In this document: piece after piece, positions 7,058 through 17,652 of the stretch | How positions within the stretch are numbered: position 1 is the stretch's first letter | How the letters are laid out: each line of letters opens with the position of its first letter | Source of the DNA: Guyanagaster necrorhizus | Taxonomy: Eukaryota; Basidiomycota; Agaricomycetes; Agaricales; Physalacriaceae | Direction of reading: 5' to 3' | Assembly (NCBI RefSeq): GCF_019112545.1 | Contig: NW_025064918.1 | Location: 310,001 to 374,000 of the forward strand | Length of the DNA: 64,000 bases | Made by a program: the position numbers and the translations under genes | Notes under the pieces: generated by a model | The model's database searches: none | Told to the model about the DNA's origin: nothing | Seen by the model: only the letters and a program-made list of their open reading frames with translations

Positions 7058-10000
7058 TCACTGGCTGGCCCCGTCTTTTACTTCCTCGACCTTGGTTTCC
7101 TTTCCAAGGTCCTCTTCCTCCTTTTGAAGCTCGGCGATCTGTGCCCGTATGTCTTCTCGGGTTCGCTTCTTCTTTGGGCAATCCTTTGCCATGTGCCCCT
7201 TCTGTCCACAATTAAAGCACTTTCCTTCCTTCTTCATGCGATCAATGTCCATTGGTTTACCGGCACCGGTGTATGTAGTTCCTGTCCCAGTCTTCTGCGT
7301 GCCGTAATTCGTCGTGGGAGTTCCCGATGGTTTCCCGGCAGTTTGCTCCGACTTGTTCGGGGTTGGCGGTGTCGACTTCTTGCCATATTCCTGCAAGGTC
7401 GATGCCTCCGCTTTCTGCCTTTGCCTTTCCTTGTACATTTCGATGATCCTCTCCTTCCATTCGTCGTAGCCTACAGGCATCAACATTTTGATGCCCATGG
7501 CCGAGATCATCATTAGGTACGAGGAGGGAACTCCCCGTTTGAGGGCTTCTACCATCCTTCCATCATTCGCGACGTCCTCCCTGATCCCTGCAAGTTTAGC
7601 GAGCCGTTCCAGCTCGTCGAAGTAGTCGGTGGCTGCTTTATCTCCCATCTTGTACTCCTTGATCTTCTGTTTATGCACTTCTTGAATGGCAGGGTCGATG
7701 AATTTGTCATTTAGCATGCGTTTGAAGACCGGCCACGAGGGATATCTGTAATGCTCCCTGGTGGTGGATCGGAAGTTCGGGGAAATGAGGATCCACCACG
7801 TCTTGGCCTTGTCTTCTAGGTAGGAGGTGGCGAAGGTGACTTTGTTCATGTCAGTCCCAATGTACCCGACATAGACTTCGAAGTACTGTTCGCAGTCTAC
7901 TAGGAATCAGTCAATGTCGTCAGAGACCCCTTTAAAGGGACGCGGTTTTCGGAGGAGGTCGGGATGGCATTGTAAGACATTGGCATTGTGCAGGAGTGCC
8001 CCCATCGGGTTGGGCCATCCGTCAAATGGTGGCTGTTTCCACTCCGCCGGTGGTCCGGGGAAGGAGTGTAGAGAATTGTCATCTGCGATTGGGCTCCCTT
8101 TCGGGTCGGTTATCCGGATGATTACCCCGTCCCGTACTGTGAATCCGAGACGGACTGCTTCGGGGTCGTCCTGAATGGGATCCTTCCCGCTCGACTCTGC
8201 TTGGTCCGGAGGGGGCTGTCCACCGAGGAGCCGACTTCCTTTGCCGGTCCAAGGGTTTTGAGTTTGAGCGGCCTGCCATGCCGGTCGGTTCCTTGTGCGA
8301 GTGAGCCGTGAAGCCGTGCTTCGGATTGACGGGCTGTCTTCGGCCCGACTGCGAATGGAGGGGGCAACGTAAACGGCTCGTCTTGGTGGGACGGGGGGGG
8401 TGCGCGGCATTGGTGCCGGTGCCTTTGGTTTGTCGGGCTGATACGGGGGTATCGGCATGAGGGGGTCTTCTGGGTGTCGTCGCCCATATTCCCTCCATGT
8501 GTATTCAGTCGCGGCATACTGTAGAATTTTTTCTTTTTCAGTACCTGTCGCATACCTATACTCAAGTCCTAAGGACGTCGCTTGCCAGCGCGCATCCTGC
8601 CATAGATAATTCCTTCCCTGCTCGTACAACTCCTGATACTCCTTGCCTCTGGTCTTCTCAATTTCTTCTCGCAGTGCTTCTTCGTCCGTATCTTCTCCTG
8701 CTCGTTCCAGCCGTCGCCAATATGGATCATCACTGTCCTCGTCGTCCTCCTCGTCGCCCTCGTCCCCACTGTCCCCTTCCTCGAGGAGGGAACTGATGGG
8801 CTGGTCGTAGATGGACGGTACGGGAGGACGAAGGGTCATCGGGGACCCTCCTGTTGACTTGGGTGCTAGGACCGTTGTCTCCTCGGTCGCTGGTCCGAGC
8901 AATGGGTGGGCTCGCAAGCCGGCTGTAGCATGTTCCTCCTCACGCTCTCGTCTCCTCCAGTTCTCAGCTATAGCGGCTGAAGAGTCGCTGGAACTCGGGG
9001 TTAAGGAACTGTCGAGCGACCCTGCTACCCAGGAATCGCTGGAGGGCCCCGTCGGAGACGTGGGCATTGTCGGGTACTCGGAGCCCATAGGCTCCGAGGA
9101 CGGAGTCGGCGTCTGATGAGATGGTGTCGGTGCGGGCAGGATATTCGAGGTCGACGGTCTGGGGTTCTCCCGTTCTTCCACGTCGGATAGCCTTGTCCCA
9201 GCTAACGATGCTGGCCGGTCCCGTCCACGGATCGTCTTCTGAGTCGGGCTCCCTGAAAGGGGATCCGGCATCGGAACGGAGCTCATACTCCCTAGGGGAG
9301 GCTGACCCCATTCTCTCGATTTCTTCCCTCCTCCTCTGCGCTCGTCCTTGTCAGTCGTACTCTGCGGCTTCATACCGCTCTCGGGCTTCCTCTCGGACGT
9401 AGTCGGCGAGCTCCTCCTGAGTTCGCCTGATCTCTGCTTCTCGCTCTTGATTCTGCTGCTGCTGTCGGACTGCTTCGTCATAATCGAAAGGGACGTTGAG
9501 GTCCCACTCTGGGAATATCCTCTGTATAATTCTTCTTGTGGCAGCCCTTCCCCTCTCGCTGGCGGTCCCGGTTTCGGGCTCGCTTCCCACGTGGAGGTGT
9601 CGAAATGGGTCTCCTGCTGCGGAGATGGCGATATCCGCGTTGTCGTAGTCGGGGTGGATATCCCTTCCTTGTGGATTGTCGACCCCCAACCTGCTGATGG
9701 ACGGGCTGGACCCGGAGTTGGGCTCGGTGGGGGTTTCGGGGGGGTTCTGGGTGGCGTTGGGACTTTCGCGGGGTCCCGCAGCCATCCGAGCGGCATCAAG
9801 GGAGTCCCGAGCACGGTTTCCAACCCCTGAGGGAACTGGGGAGGTGGAATGTTTGGGGGAGCCGGCCGGAGTGACGTAGTTGGAGACCTCGGCGGGCTCC
9901 TGAGCGATGGGCGTCGTCCACGGGTTCCGGAACCCTGTGAGAGCAGGGTGGCGGTCTCTGATGTGTCGTCTGGGGTGTTCGGGTCCTTCCTCCTCGTGAA

Positions 10001-10090
10001 GGCTCCTTTGATCCGAGTCGCTATTCCCGGCTTCTGGTACAGGTCCCCCTTGCGGGAAGAAGGACGTTCTGGCGGAGGGGGGGATGTCAT
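7058..10090 (-). pseudogene. Gag of element B, one nonsense mutation
   Basis: Colinear with the 1014-aa gag of A, with the zinc knuckle CFNCGQKGHMAKDC near 7170-7215. Open for 727 codons from the ATG at 10090. A TGA then occurs at 7907 in the conserved DDIDRFLVD block, where A reads CGA. The frame continues cleanly to 7058 after the stop, so this is a single-base inactivation. The first ~440 codons overlap the ovORF and are the least conserved part against A. Confidence 0.85.
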
Positions 10091-10292
10091 GGAAAGGGAG
10101 GTCGGGGGTTACGTTGCGTAGAATTTGTTGAATATGTTGAAATGCCTGATAGTGCCTGACTATCCAGGCTGCTACTGACTGTCGTCCGCGGCAGAGGGTG
10201 ATGATGGCTAAGAGACCGAGCAATGTTCCGATGATGGAAGCTATTAGCTCGAAGAAGTCATGATTAAGGTCTGCGGTTGTTACTGGCGGCAT
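8730..10292 (-). pseudogene. ovORF of element B, two nonsense mutations
   Basis: Same overlapping frame as in A, starting at the ATG at 10292 with the same hydrophobic segment near the N-terminus. It stops at 9351 and again at 8964; both are CGA-to-TGA changes when compared base by base with A. Between and around the stops the protein stays very close to A (for example WTGPASIVSW and YPARTDTISSDADS). The reading frame ends eight codons later than in A, because A has TGA where B has CGA. Confidence 0.7.
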
Positions 10293-10348
10293 TCGGTTTC
10301 TCAGCACAATTGGGCTTGAGAAAGGGAAGGTGAAAGCTTCGAGCTAAT

Positions 10349-10805
10349 TGTTAAGCCCAAGCGTCACGTGGACTGATACACGTGATAAACAGATGTTCCT
10401 TCGCACTTCGAGGAATCACCTGAGTTCACTTATATGTGTATCCGGGCGGTGTGACTCAAGGTCAGAAGTAGACTCGAGATAGAATGGTATGAATAAACTT
10501 TAGCTCGAAGCTGGGGTTACCAGCGAGAGCCGTTCTCCTTAAATACTACTGGGTTGTATCTAAATATACAGGATTACTTATTGTGTGTTGTCGTGTCCTT
10601 TGTGCCCATTGTCCTAGAGCGTTGCTACCGTATATAAAAGGTTCGTTGTGCGTTGTCGAGCGCTGTCTCCACGTCGAAGGACAATGAAGGATTTGGCCAG
10701 TTGTGCTGACCAAGCTTTTTCCCACGGTCCTAAGCGCTTGTCTTTTAGCGCCGTGACTAAGCATAATAGGGGCTAAAAGAAAGAAAATAGCAGAAAATCG
10801 TAACA
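10349..10805 (-). repeat. 5' LTR of element B (457 bp)
   Basis: TGTTA...TAACA ends. On the minus strand it carries the TATA-like box (10539-10545) and the self-priming sequence (10500-10512), complementary to the primer site at 10335-10348. It is followed by GACTG and then by decayed plus-strand gag sequence of element D. Confidence 0.9.
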
Positions 10806-13179
10806 GACTGGCAGCATTGAGAGAAGCAGTGAGATGTTGAGAGAGCCCAATTGGAAAGGGCCAACATCTCAAACTGGTATGGGCTCTGACCTGAGAGAGC
10901 TGCCATCCTCACTCCAGTATGAGCCAACCCATCCCTTTCAACTCCAGTCTTTAGGAAACCTAGCACAGACTCCAGTCAGTGGAGCTCAAACCGATACAGG
11001 AATAAAACCATTGCAGCAGAAGGAGGATGTCCCAGAACCTCCCATGCCCTCCAACCCCAGAATATCCCCCTTCCTGAAGAACTCCAAGTGCTGACACCAC
11101 ATTCAGTGATGACAAGTCCATTCTCAGACACTATGGGTTACAAGTCTCTGGGACTACTCACATCCCTGTCTGCACACTCTAAGGATTCCTTGGGAGCTGA
11201 GTTGTTGGGCAACTACTCAATGATGAGTACCAAAGAAATGTCTAGCTCTATTGCAAGTGAGTGGAGGCAGCAAGAGTGACTGGAGGCAATCGGTATGATA
11301 AACATATCAGAAGTCGGCCTGCTACCACCTACCTCAACATATCTGACACTCCAGGTCCTGCTGCTGGCCCCAGCATTCAGCCAGAGCAGCAAAATAACAG
11401 TCTGACCACCAGGGGATGTAAGGAGTTCCTATGATCTGCCTGACATCTTCTCCCTCAAGGAAGGGGCAAGCAACAAAGAGGAGGATGAAACTGAAAGTAG
11501 TGACCCACCATGAGGGCTGCCATATGACTTACAGGAGGAAACAGATGATGAAGAACTGGAAAGGCTGATTTGGGAGGCAAGGAACCAGGAGTACCAGGAG
11601 TACTATCTGCAAGAGGTGAAATTCTTATAGTGTGACACCACCTGGATGGCATTGCAAATGGGACAATTATATTTGCATTCAGAAACTAATGAACAAACAG
11701 AAATTCTGAGATGGGTGGCAACAAATTATGCCACCCAGCAATATAATCAAAAGCATCTGGAAGATTCTGTCAGCTGATTACCAGCATACCAGTCTAAAAC
11801 CATATGACCAATGCCACAGTCACCCTCCATCATGTCAAAATGAGCCAAATATCAGGTCCTGTCGGTCTGAAGTACCTTTTCATACTCCAACCTCTTGTTC
11901 TGATCCATAGCAACTTGGCTAGTGCAGCTCTGACTCCAGCTGATAGAAAGAAAGAGTGAGTTTTGAAACCCTTGGACCAGCAAAGGGAGTTGACTCCTGG
12001 GGGGGCAGCCACCTTCTGACCAAGCTGAAACTAGTGGGGCAAGAAAGGAACCAATGCAAGACAACCCCAAGGCCATCTGCCTCAGGTTCACTATATAAAA
12101 TGGAGTCATTGTATGAATTGACACTGCCCTGAAAGAAAGTCCGGTTGCTGATGACCAATCCCTTCATTCATTCCCAGGACCCTCACAGGAATGGAGTCGA
12201 CCTCCATTCTTAGAATGGCCCAATCTGATGGGCATCTTACCTAAGAATGCTGCCATTCTTCAATATCGCTCTGATCTTCTATGAAAACCCTGCCCCTTCA
12301 AGGGGGTATCTGATGACATCGACCAGTTCCTCATAGACTGTGAACAATATTTCAAAGTGTATATCAGCTATTTAGGGAGTGACATGAATAAAGTCATGTT
12401 CACCATGTCTTATCTCGAAGAAAAAGCAAAAATATGGTGGATTCTCATTTTTTCGAACTTCCAATCAATGATATGGGAGCATTACTGATATCTCTCATGG
12501 CCAGTGTTTAAACAAATATTGAATGACAAATTCATCAATCCAGCTGTCCAGAAAGTTCATAAATAGAAGATCAAAGAATACAAGATGGCTGACAAGACAG
12601 CCACAGATTATTTTGATGAGTTGAAACATCTCGCCAAGCTCACCAGAATCTGAGATGACATAGCAAATAATGGTCAAATGGTTGAGGCCCTCAAAAGAGG
12701 AGTCCCCTTCTCATATATTATAATAATCTCTGCAATCAGTGTTAAAGCATTAATGCTGGTAGGTTATGACAAGTGGAAGGAATGGATCATCGAAATATAC
12801 AAGAAGTGACAAAGGCAGAAAGCTGAATCATCGATGTTGCAAGACTATGGCAAGAAATTGACCCTGCTAACCCTGAACAAGTCAGAGCAAACTGCCAGGA
12901 AATCATTAGAACCCCCAACAGCCCTGGCCTATGGAAGCCAGAAGACTGGGACCAGTACAACTTATATGGGAGCCAGAAAACCTATAGACATAGACTAAAT
13001 GAAGAAGGAAGAGAAATGCTTCAATTGTGGGCAGAAAGGCCACATGGCTAAGGATTGCCCAAAGAAGAAATAGACCCATGAAGACATTAGGGTGCAGATT
13101 GCCAAGCTACAAAAAGAAGACGAAGAACTGGAAAAGGAGACCAAAGTGGAGAAGGTAAAAGATGGGGCTGACCAGTGAG
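10806..13179 (+). pseudogene. Decayed gag of element D
   Basis: Recognisable through many stops by blocks shared with the A gag: a Ser-rich stretch and the SSSIASEWRQQ block (near 11250), DLPDIFSLKEG with an acidic run (near 11440), RNQEYQEYY (near 11580), the gag core DDIDQFLIDCEQYF (near 12315) and the zinc knuckle CFNCGQKGHMAKDC (13019-13060). It ends with DGADQ-stop at about 13179, directly matching DGASQ-stop of A. Arg codons CGN have mostly become TGA, CAA or TGG. Its N-terminal end was removed by the insertion of B. Confidence 0.85.
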
Positions 13180-14246
13180 CAATTCCACTGTGCCAGCCAA
13201 GAACATTCATGGTGTGCGATTACCAGCTACTAGTCAGACTGATAAAACCCCTGTAGTTACCCCTATTGTATCAGAGCATTCGAATATACTCTGGGACTTT
13301 AACTTGCACACCGAAGAATCGCAGAAAAAAGCTCAAGCACCCTCAGGCTGAATAGGAGCAGAGAGTCCCAATACTTGGCTCAAACTGTTCAATATAGAAT
13401 AGACCTGGAGAGCAATCAAAAATGCCAAGGACAAAGCAACAGCAAAAGCCATACTAAAAAATTGGGTTTATCATACTCAGGCCAAAGAAGTAATTGACAA
13501 GATGGTAGAAGGGATGAGGAAATCTGAATGATGCCAAGCCTTGGAATGGCTCGATAAACTCCAAAGGCCATGAAAGTTCATCTATCAGTCCAAAACAACT
13601 GGGTGAGATCTGCTCACTAAAGCTCAAATCAAAACCCTTACAATCTGATCCACTCATGTGGTAACAGCACTTATTGACAGTGGGTGCACAGGGAGTTCCA
13701 TAAATTGAGCTTTTGTCGACAAGCATCAACTCCCAACCCAGGCCACTGTGGCCCCAATTCTGGTTTACAATGCCAATGGGACAAAGAACCAAGCTGGCTC
13801 AATCACTGAATTCATGGAGCTAAGGCTCACAATTGATGATCATTCTGAGTGAATCGATCTAGCCATCACAGACCTCAGAATCAAGGAAATCTTCCTTGGC
13901 CATGACTGGCTGATATGCCATAACCCACTCATCAACTGGAAAACTGGGTGGATCACATTCACAAGATGCCAATGCCAAAAGATCCCTTTCAAGCTACCTG
14001 ATGAGGATCTGAAAGATTGGTGGGATGAAGAGATGGAAGACAGAGAAACTATCCTTGCAATTGATCTACAATATGAGATATACATCCATGCAATTTACCA
14101 TGCCCAATAATCTCACTGCCAAGGCTAATAAACAAAGAGAGGAAAGGACATTTGAAGAGATGGTACTTGAATGGGCATGCAATTTCAAAGACCTATTCAA
14201 GAAAGAGAGCTTTGATGAACTACCAGAACCAAAACCATGGGATCAC
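13180..14246 (+). pseudogene. Decayed protease region of element D pol
   Basis: Matches the pol start of A and C: a WRAIKNAKDKA-like block near 13405, the protease motif DSGCTGS near 13676, HDWLICHNPLINWKTG near 13900, and the acidic linker ending at PKPWDH (14246). Several in-frame stops are present. The next codons of pol resume only after repeat X, at 15667. The last 225 nt (14025-14249) happen to be free of stops. Confidence 0.85.
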
Positions 14247-15662
14247 TGATATGCAGGCTACATGTCCAGCCCTATAATTTGCAAATTCTGCATAACACAC
14301 TAGAATATGCTAGTAACTGAGAATCATTAGCCAGTAGAGGACTATGGCTGAGGCTCTGAGCTGATAGTCATGCTAGTCACCAATACTAAGTCCAAAAGGG
14401 ACTTTGTAAAATAACATGGCCTAAGGATAAAAATCCTAAGTCAGGTTTGAACTTAGAAAAGTTCAGCACCACACCTTGGAAAATACTAAGTCCAAGTTGG
14501 ACTTAGAAATGGTACCTCAAATGGGGCCAATTCTACATGCCACTAAGACAAGTATATTCTAAGACAGCTAGAGGTATAATACCATAGCCAGTTGTGGAGT
14601 ATTGAGTAGAGATAGCATCATCCAGGAGCAGTAAGAAATGAGACCCAATGATCTGTGGCTAGCACTGTGAGTTTTGACTGAAATGCCTAAGTCCAAATTT
14701 ACTAGGTATCAGGTGACCTAAGGGACTTAGAATTGAGAGGAATAGAGTGGATAGGACTGGTTGACCAGGCCTGACTGGGCCTGATTGATCAAGCTACTAA
14801 GAATAACTCAGAGGATTAAAACTTTGAGTAGACAGAAAGGAGTTAGGTACCCACAGGCACTGTAGGCTTAAAATAAGGCTGTGCGGTGGCCAGGCAGGTC
14901 TGGGCAAGCCTAGGGGAGTCCAGGAGTGCCGCCATTCCGGAATAATGGCATGATTCCGCTTTAAACAGGAGAAATATTATTTTGAGTGCTTTATTTATAG
15001 ATTCTGTACCTGTTGTTGGTGTATAAAAGAAGGGAATGGGGGGGGAATAGCAAGCAAGCGACCCACCCCCATGTTCAGGCCTTCTAGCCCACTGTAGCTA
15101 GTCCCTGGGACAACGGATTTTGAGTTCTGCTTCGACTTAGTGATTTATTTAAGTTGCTTTGTCACTTAGAGAGAGGATTAGATTGGAATTATAACTATAT
15201 TTTGGGTTTCGGATTAATTTGGGTTCCAAACTATAAGGGTTTCGGCATCAGAGTACAAGTTCTTCGGTTTTGAGGACCACTAGACTGCCAAGAGTGCAGC
15301 TAGTCAAGCCTAAGTGCTTGATAGACTTAGTATTTGGGTTTTGGAGTTCATTGGGTTTCAGAATACTCTAAGTTGGTTTGGAGCACAATTTGGTGTTGAT
15401 TCTAAGTCCTAATTATACTTAAACATTGCTATAAACTACTCTCACGAGTATTGCATCTTTGAAAGCAAGATAGAGTTAAATAACTGTCTTTATTGACTGT
15501 TTCTGTGATTTTACTTAAGACTGCAAGAGTGCTTCTATCATACTCAAAACAACCAACCTCAACTGTATTTGGTGATTGTGTATTGAGTGGTTAGGCATTG
15601 GTGATTGAGAGTTCATTCCTCATTCACTTCTCTTAGTCACTTAGCTGTTACCAAGCACATCA
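14247..15662 (+). repeat. Repeat X, copy 1: solo LTR-like insertion (1416 bp)
   Basis: Inserted between two adjacent pol codons of D. Ends TGATATGC...GCACATCA form an imperfect inverted repeat with TG/CA termini. The flanks share TCAC (14243-14246 and 15663-15666; ATCAC if an A is shared). A TATAAAAG box lies near 15023. The left half contains many CTAAGTCC / GGACTTAG inverted motifs. CpG content is normal in its right half, unlike D, so it arrived later. No open frame is seen. A second copy lies at 45904-47272. I infer a solo LTR of an otherwise unseen element. Confidence 0.7.
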
Positions 15663-17086
15663 TCACATGATCAAGTTGATTCCAAATGTGAATGCCAACC
15701 TAGATTGCAAAACATACCTGTTAGAAAACAATGAGCAGCAGGAACTTGACAAGTTCCTAGACAAAAATCTGTCAAGCAGATGCATTAGACCCTCTAAATC
15801 CCCCATGGCATCACCATTTTTCTTTGTCAAAAAGAAAGATGGCAAGCTTCAACCAGTCCAAGACTATCAAAAGCTCAATAAAATAACAATAAAAAATCGA
15901 TATCCACTTCCACTAATCTCAGAGCTAATAGACAAGCTTCAGGGTGCTAAATATTACACCAAACTTGATGTCCAGTGGGGATACAATAATGTCTGCATCA
16001 AAGAAGAGGACAAGTGGAAAGTGGCATTCCAGATAAACCAAGGGCTATTTGAGCTGATGATCATGTTTTTCAGACTTACTAACTCCCCTGCAATGTTCCA
16101 ATGGATGATGAACAACATATTCAAGGATCTCATTGCCACTGGGAAAGTTATCATTTACCTTGACAACATCTTGATCATGTCAAAAACCAAGGAGGAACAT
16201 AGGAAGTTAGTATGACAAGTACTATTCCTCATAAGGAAACACAAACTGTTCTTCAAAGCTGAAAAGTGTGAATTTGAGGTACTTGAAACTGAGTACCTCA
16301 GAGTCATCATCAGCAAAGGAAGCATTTGAATGGACCCCATCAAGGTAGCAGGAGTAACTGAATGGCCAGAGCCAATCAGAAAAAAGGAGTTACAATTGTT
16401 TCTTGGATTTACCAACTTCTACTGATAGTTCATCTGGGACTATGATAAAATCATCCAACCCATGACCCAATTGACAGGCAATGCCCTCTGGACATGAGGT
16501 CTCTCTCAACAAACTGCCTTCAATGACCTAAAAAGACAGCTAGCCAAAGATGTCATACTCACCATTCTCACACAGGAAGACAAATTCCAAGTAGAAGCCA
16601 GCTCAAGCAAGAGAGCAATTAGTGCCATTCTATTTCAGGAACAAGACAAGAAATGGTGCTCTGTCACATTCTTGTCCAAAGCACTCACAATCACTGAGTG
16701 GAATTATGAAATTTATAACAAGAAACTTCTTGCTATCATGCTCACCTTGGAAGAATGGTGATATTACCTCATCAGGGCAGTAGAAGTTTTTGAGATCTGG
16801 ACTGATCATCAAAACTTACAATATTTCCAACAACCACAAAAGTTGAACCATCAACAAGCTAGATGGGTGACTGAACTTAGCCAGTATCAGTACACACTCT
16901 ATCACAAGGCTGGGGTAGCAAACAAGAAGGCTGATCTTTTGAGCCAACAGGCAGATCATGATCAGGGCAGGACCAACAATAAGGGCATAACACTACTCTG
17001 ACCCAAACACTTCAGGGCAATGATAATGCTGACAGAGGAGGAGATTCACAAGCACATCAAAAGTGTGACTCATGACAATCATAAAT
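15663..17086 (+). pseudogene. Decayed RT and RNase H of element D pol
   Basis: Continues pol from codon [13 protein letters not shown]. The first 180 codons are open (15667-16215) and hold [13 protein letters not shown] and [10 protein letters not shown], in which the second catalytic Asp of YLDD is Asn. A TGA follows at 16213. RNase H remnants, including EIWTDHQNLQYF, continue with further stops to 17086, where element C interrupts. The host sequence TAAAT at 17082-17086 is the left target duplication of C. Confidence 0.88.
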
Positions 17087-17615
17087 TGTTAGACTCAAAC
17101 CCCACGTGACTATCAACACGTGATAAACAGTTCGGTACCTCGTACTTCGGGTATGTCCGACTGAGTTCACTGATGCGAAAGTTAATGTGGGACAAGGCTT
17201 TGCAAGTAGTAGAAGCTCGAGAGTAGTTTGGTGAAGATAAACTTTAGTTTAACGCTGAGCTATTACAGTGAAAGCTGTCTACTTAAATACTGTTCTGTTA
17301 TCGTGTTATAAATAACTGTTCACAAAAGATATTGTCTGCTGTAGGGCTGTTACCCCTGCTGTTGCCAGGCTCTCCACAAAAGCTGTTGTCTGGTGAATTG
17401 TCGTCGTTGCTGTTACTGCTGTTTAGTGACAAAAGGAGCATTGTCTCTCCCTTCACAGCGCACAGCCGTACGATAAGACAATGACCAACTGGGTTGCTGA
17501 GCTAAGCATTCCCACAGTCTTAAGCGCTGGCCTAGACGCTCTGACTAGCAGAAATAGGGGTCATTTCTGGGAAAAGGAGAAAGAAAAATAGAGAAAAATA
17601 GGAAAAATCGTAACA
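17087..17615 (-). repeat. 3' LTR of element C (529 bp)
   Basis: TGTTA...TAACA termini. It differs from the 5' LTR only at 17158 (C in a CpG here; T at 25226), as far as I can see by eye. On its left is host sequence of element D ending in the target duplication TAAAT. Confidence 0.95.
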
Positions 17616-17631
17616 TTACCCCCTCCTTAAG
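17616..17631 (-). other. Polypurine tract of element C
   Basis: Minus strand reads CTTAAGGAGGGGGTAA immediately before the 3' LTR, the expected site of plus-strand priming. Element D has the same tract at 27106-27121. Confidence 0.8.
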
Positions 17632-17652
17632 ACCATCGTCCCGATGGTTAAG

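Larger units (their letters stand above)
6025..10805 (-). mobile_element. Ty3/gypsy element B, right (5') part, interrupted by A
   Basis: Same family as A, minus strand: LTR 10349-10805, primer site 10335-10348, broken ovORF, broken gag, and pol up to the insertion point of A at 6024/6025. The rest of B lies left of A outside the window. The right LTR end at 10805 abuts CpG-poor gag-like sequence read on the plus strand, so B is itself inserted in element D. The three interruptions I compared directly with A are CGA-to-TGA changes in gag and the ovORF; the pol stop is CGC-to-TGA. This points to methyl-CpG deamination after insertion. Confidence 0.88.
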
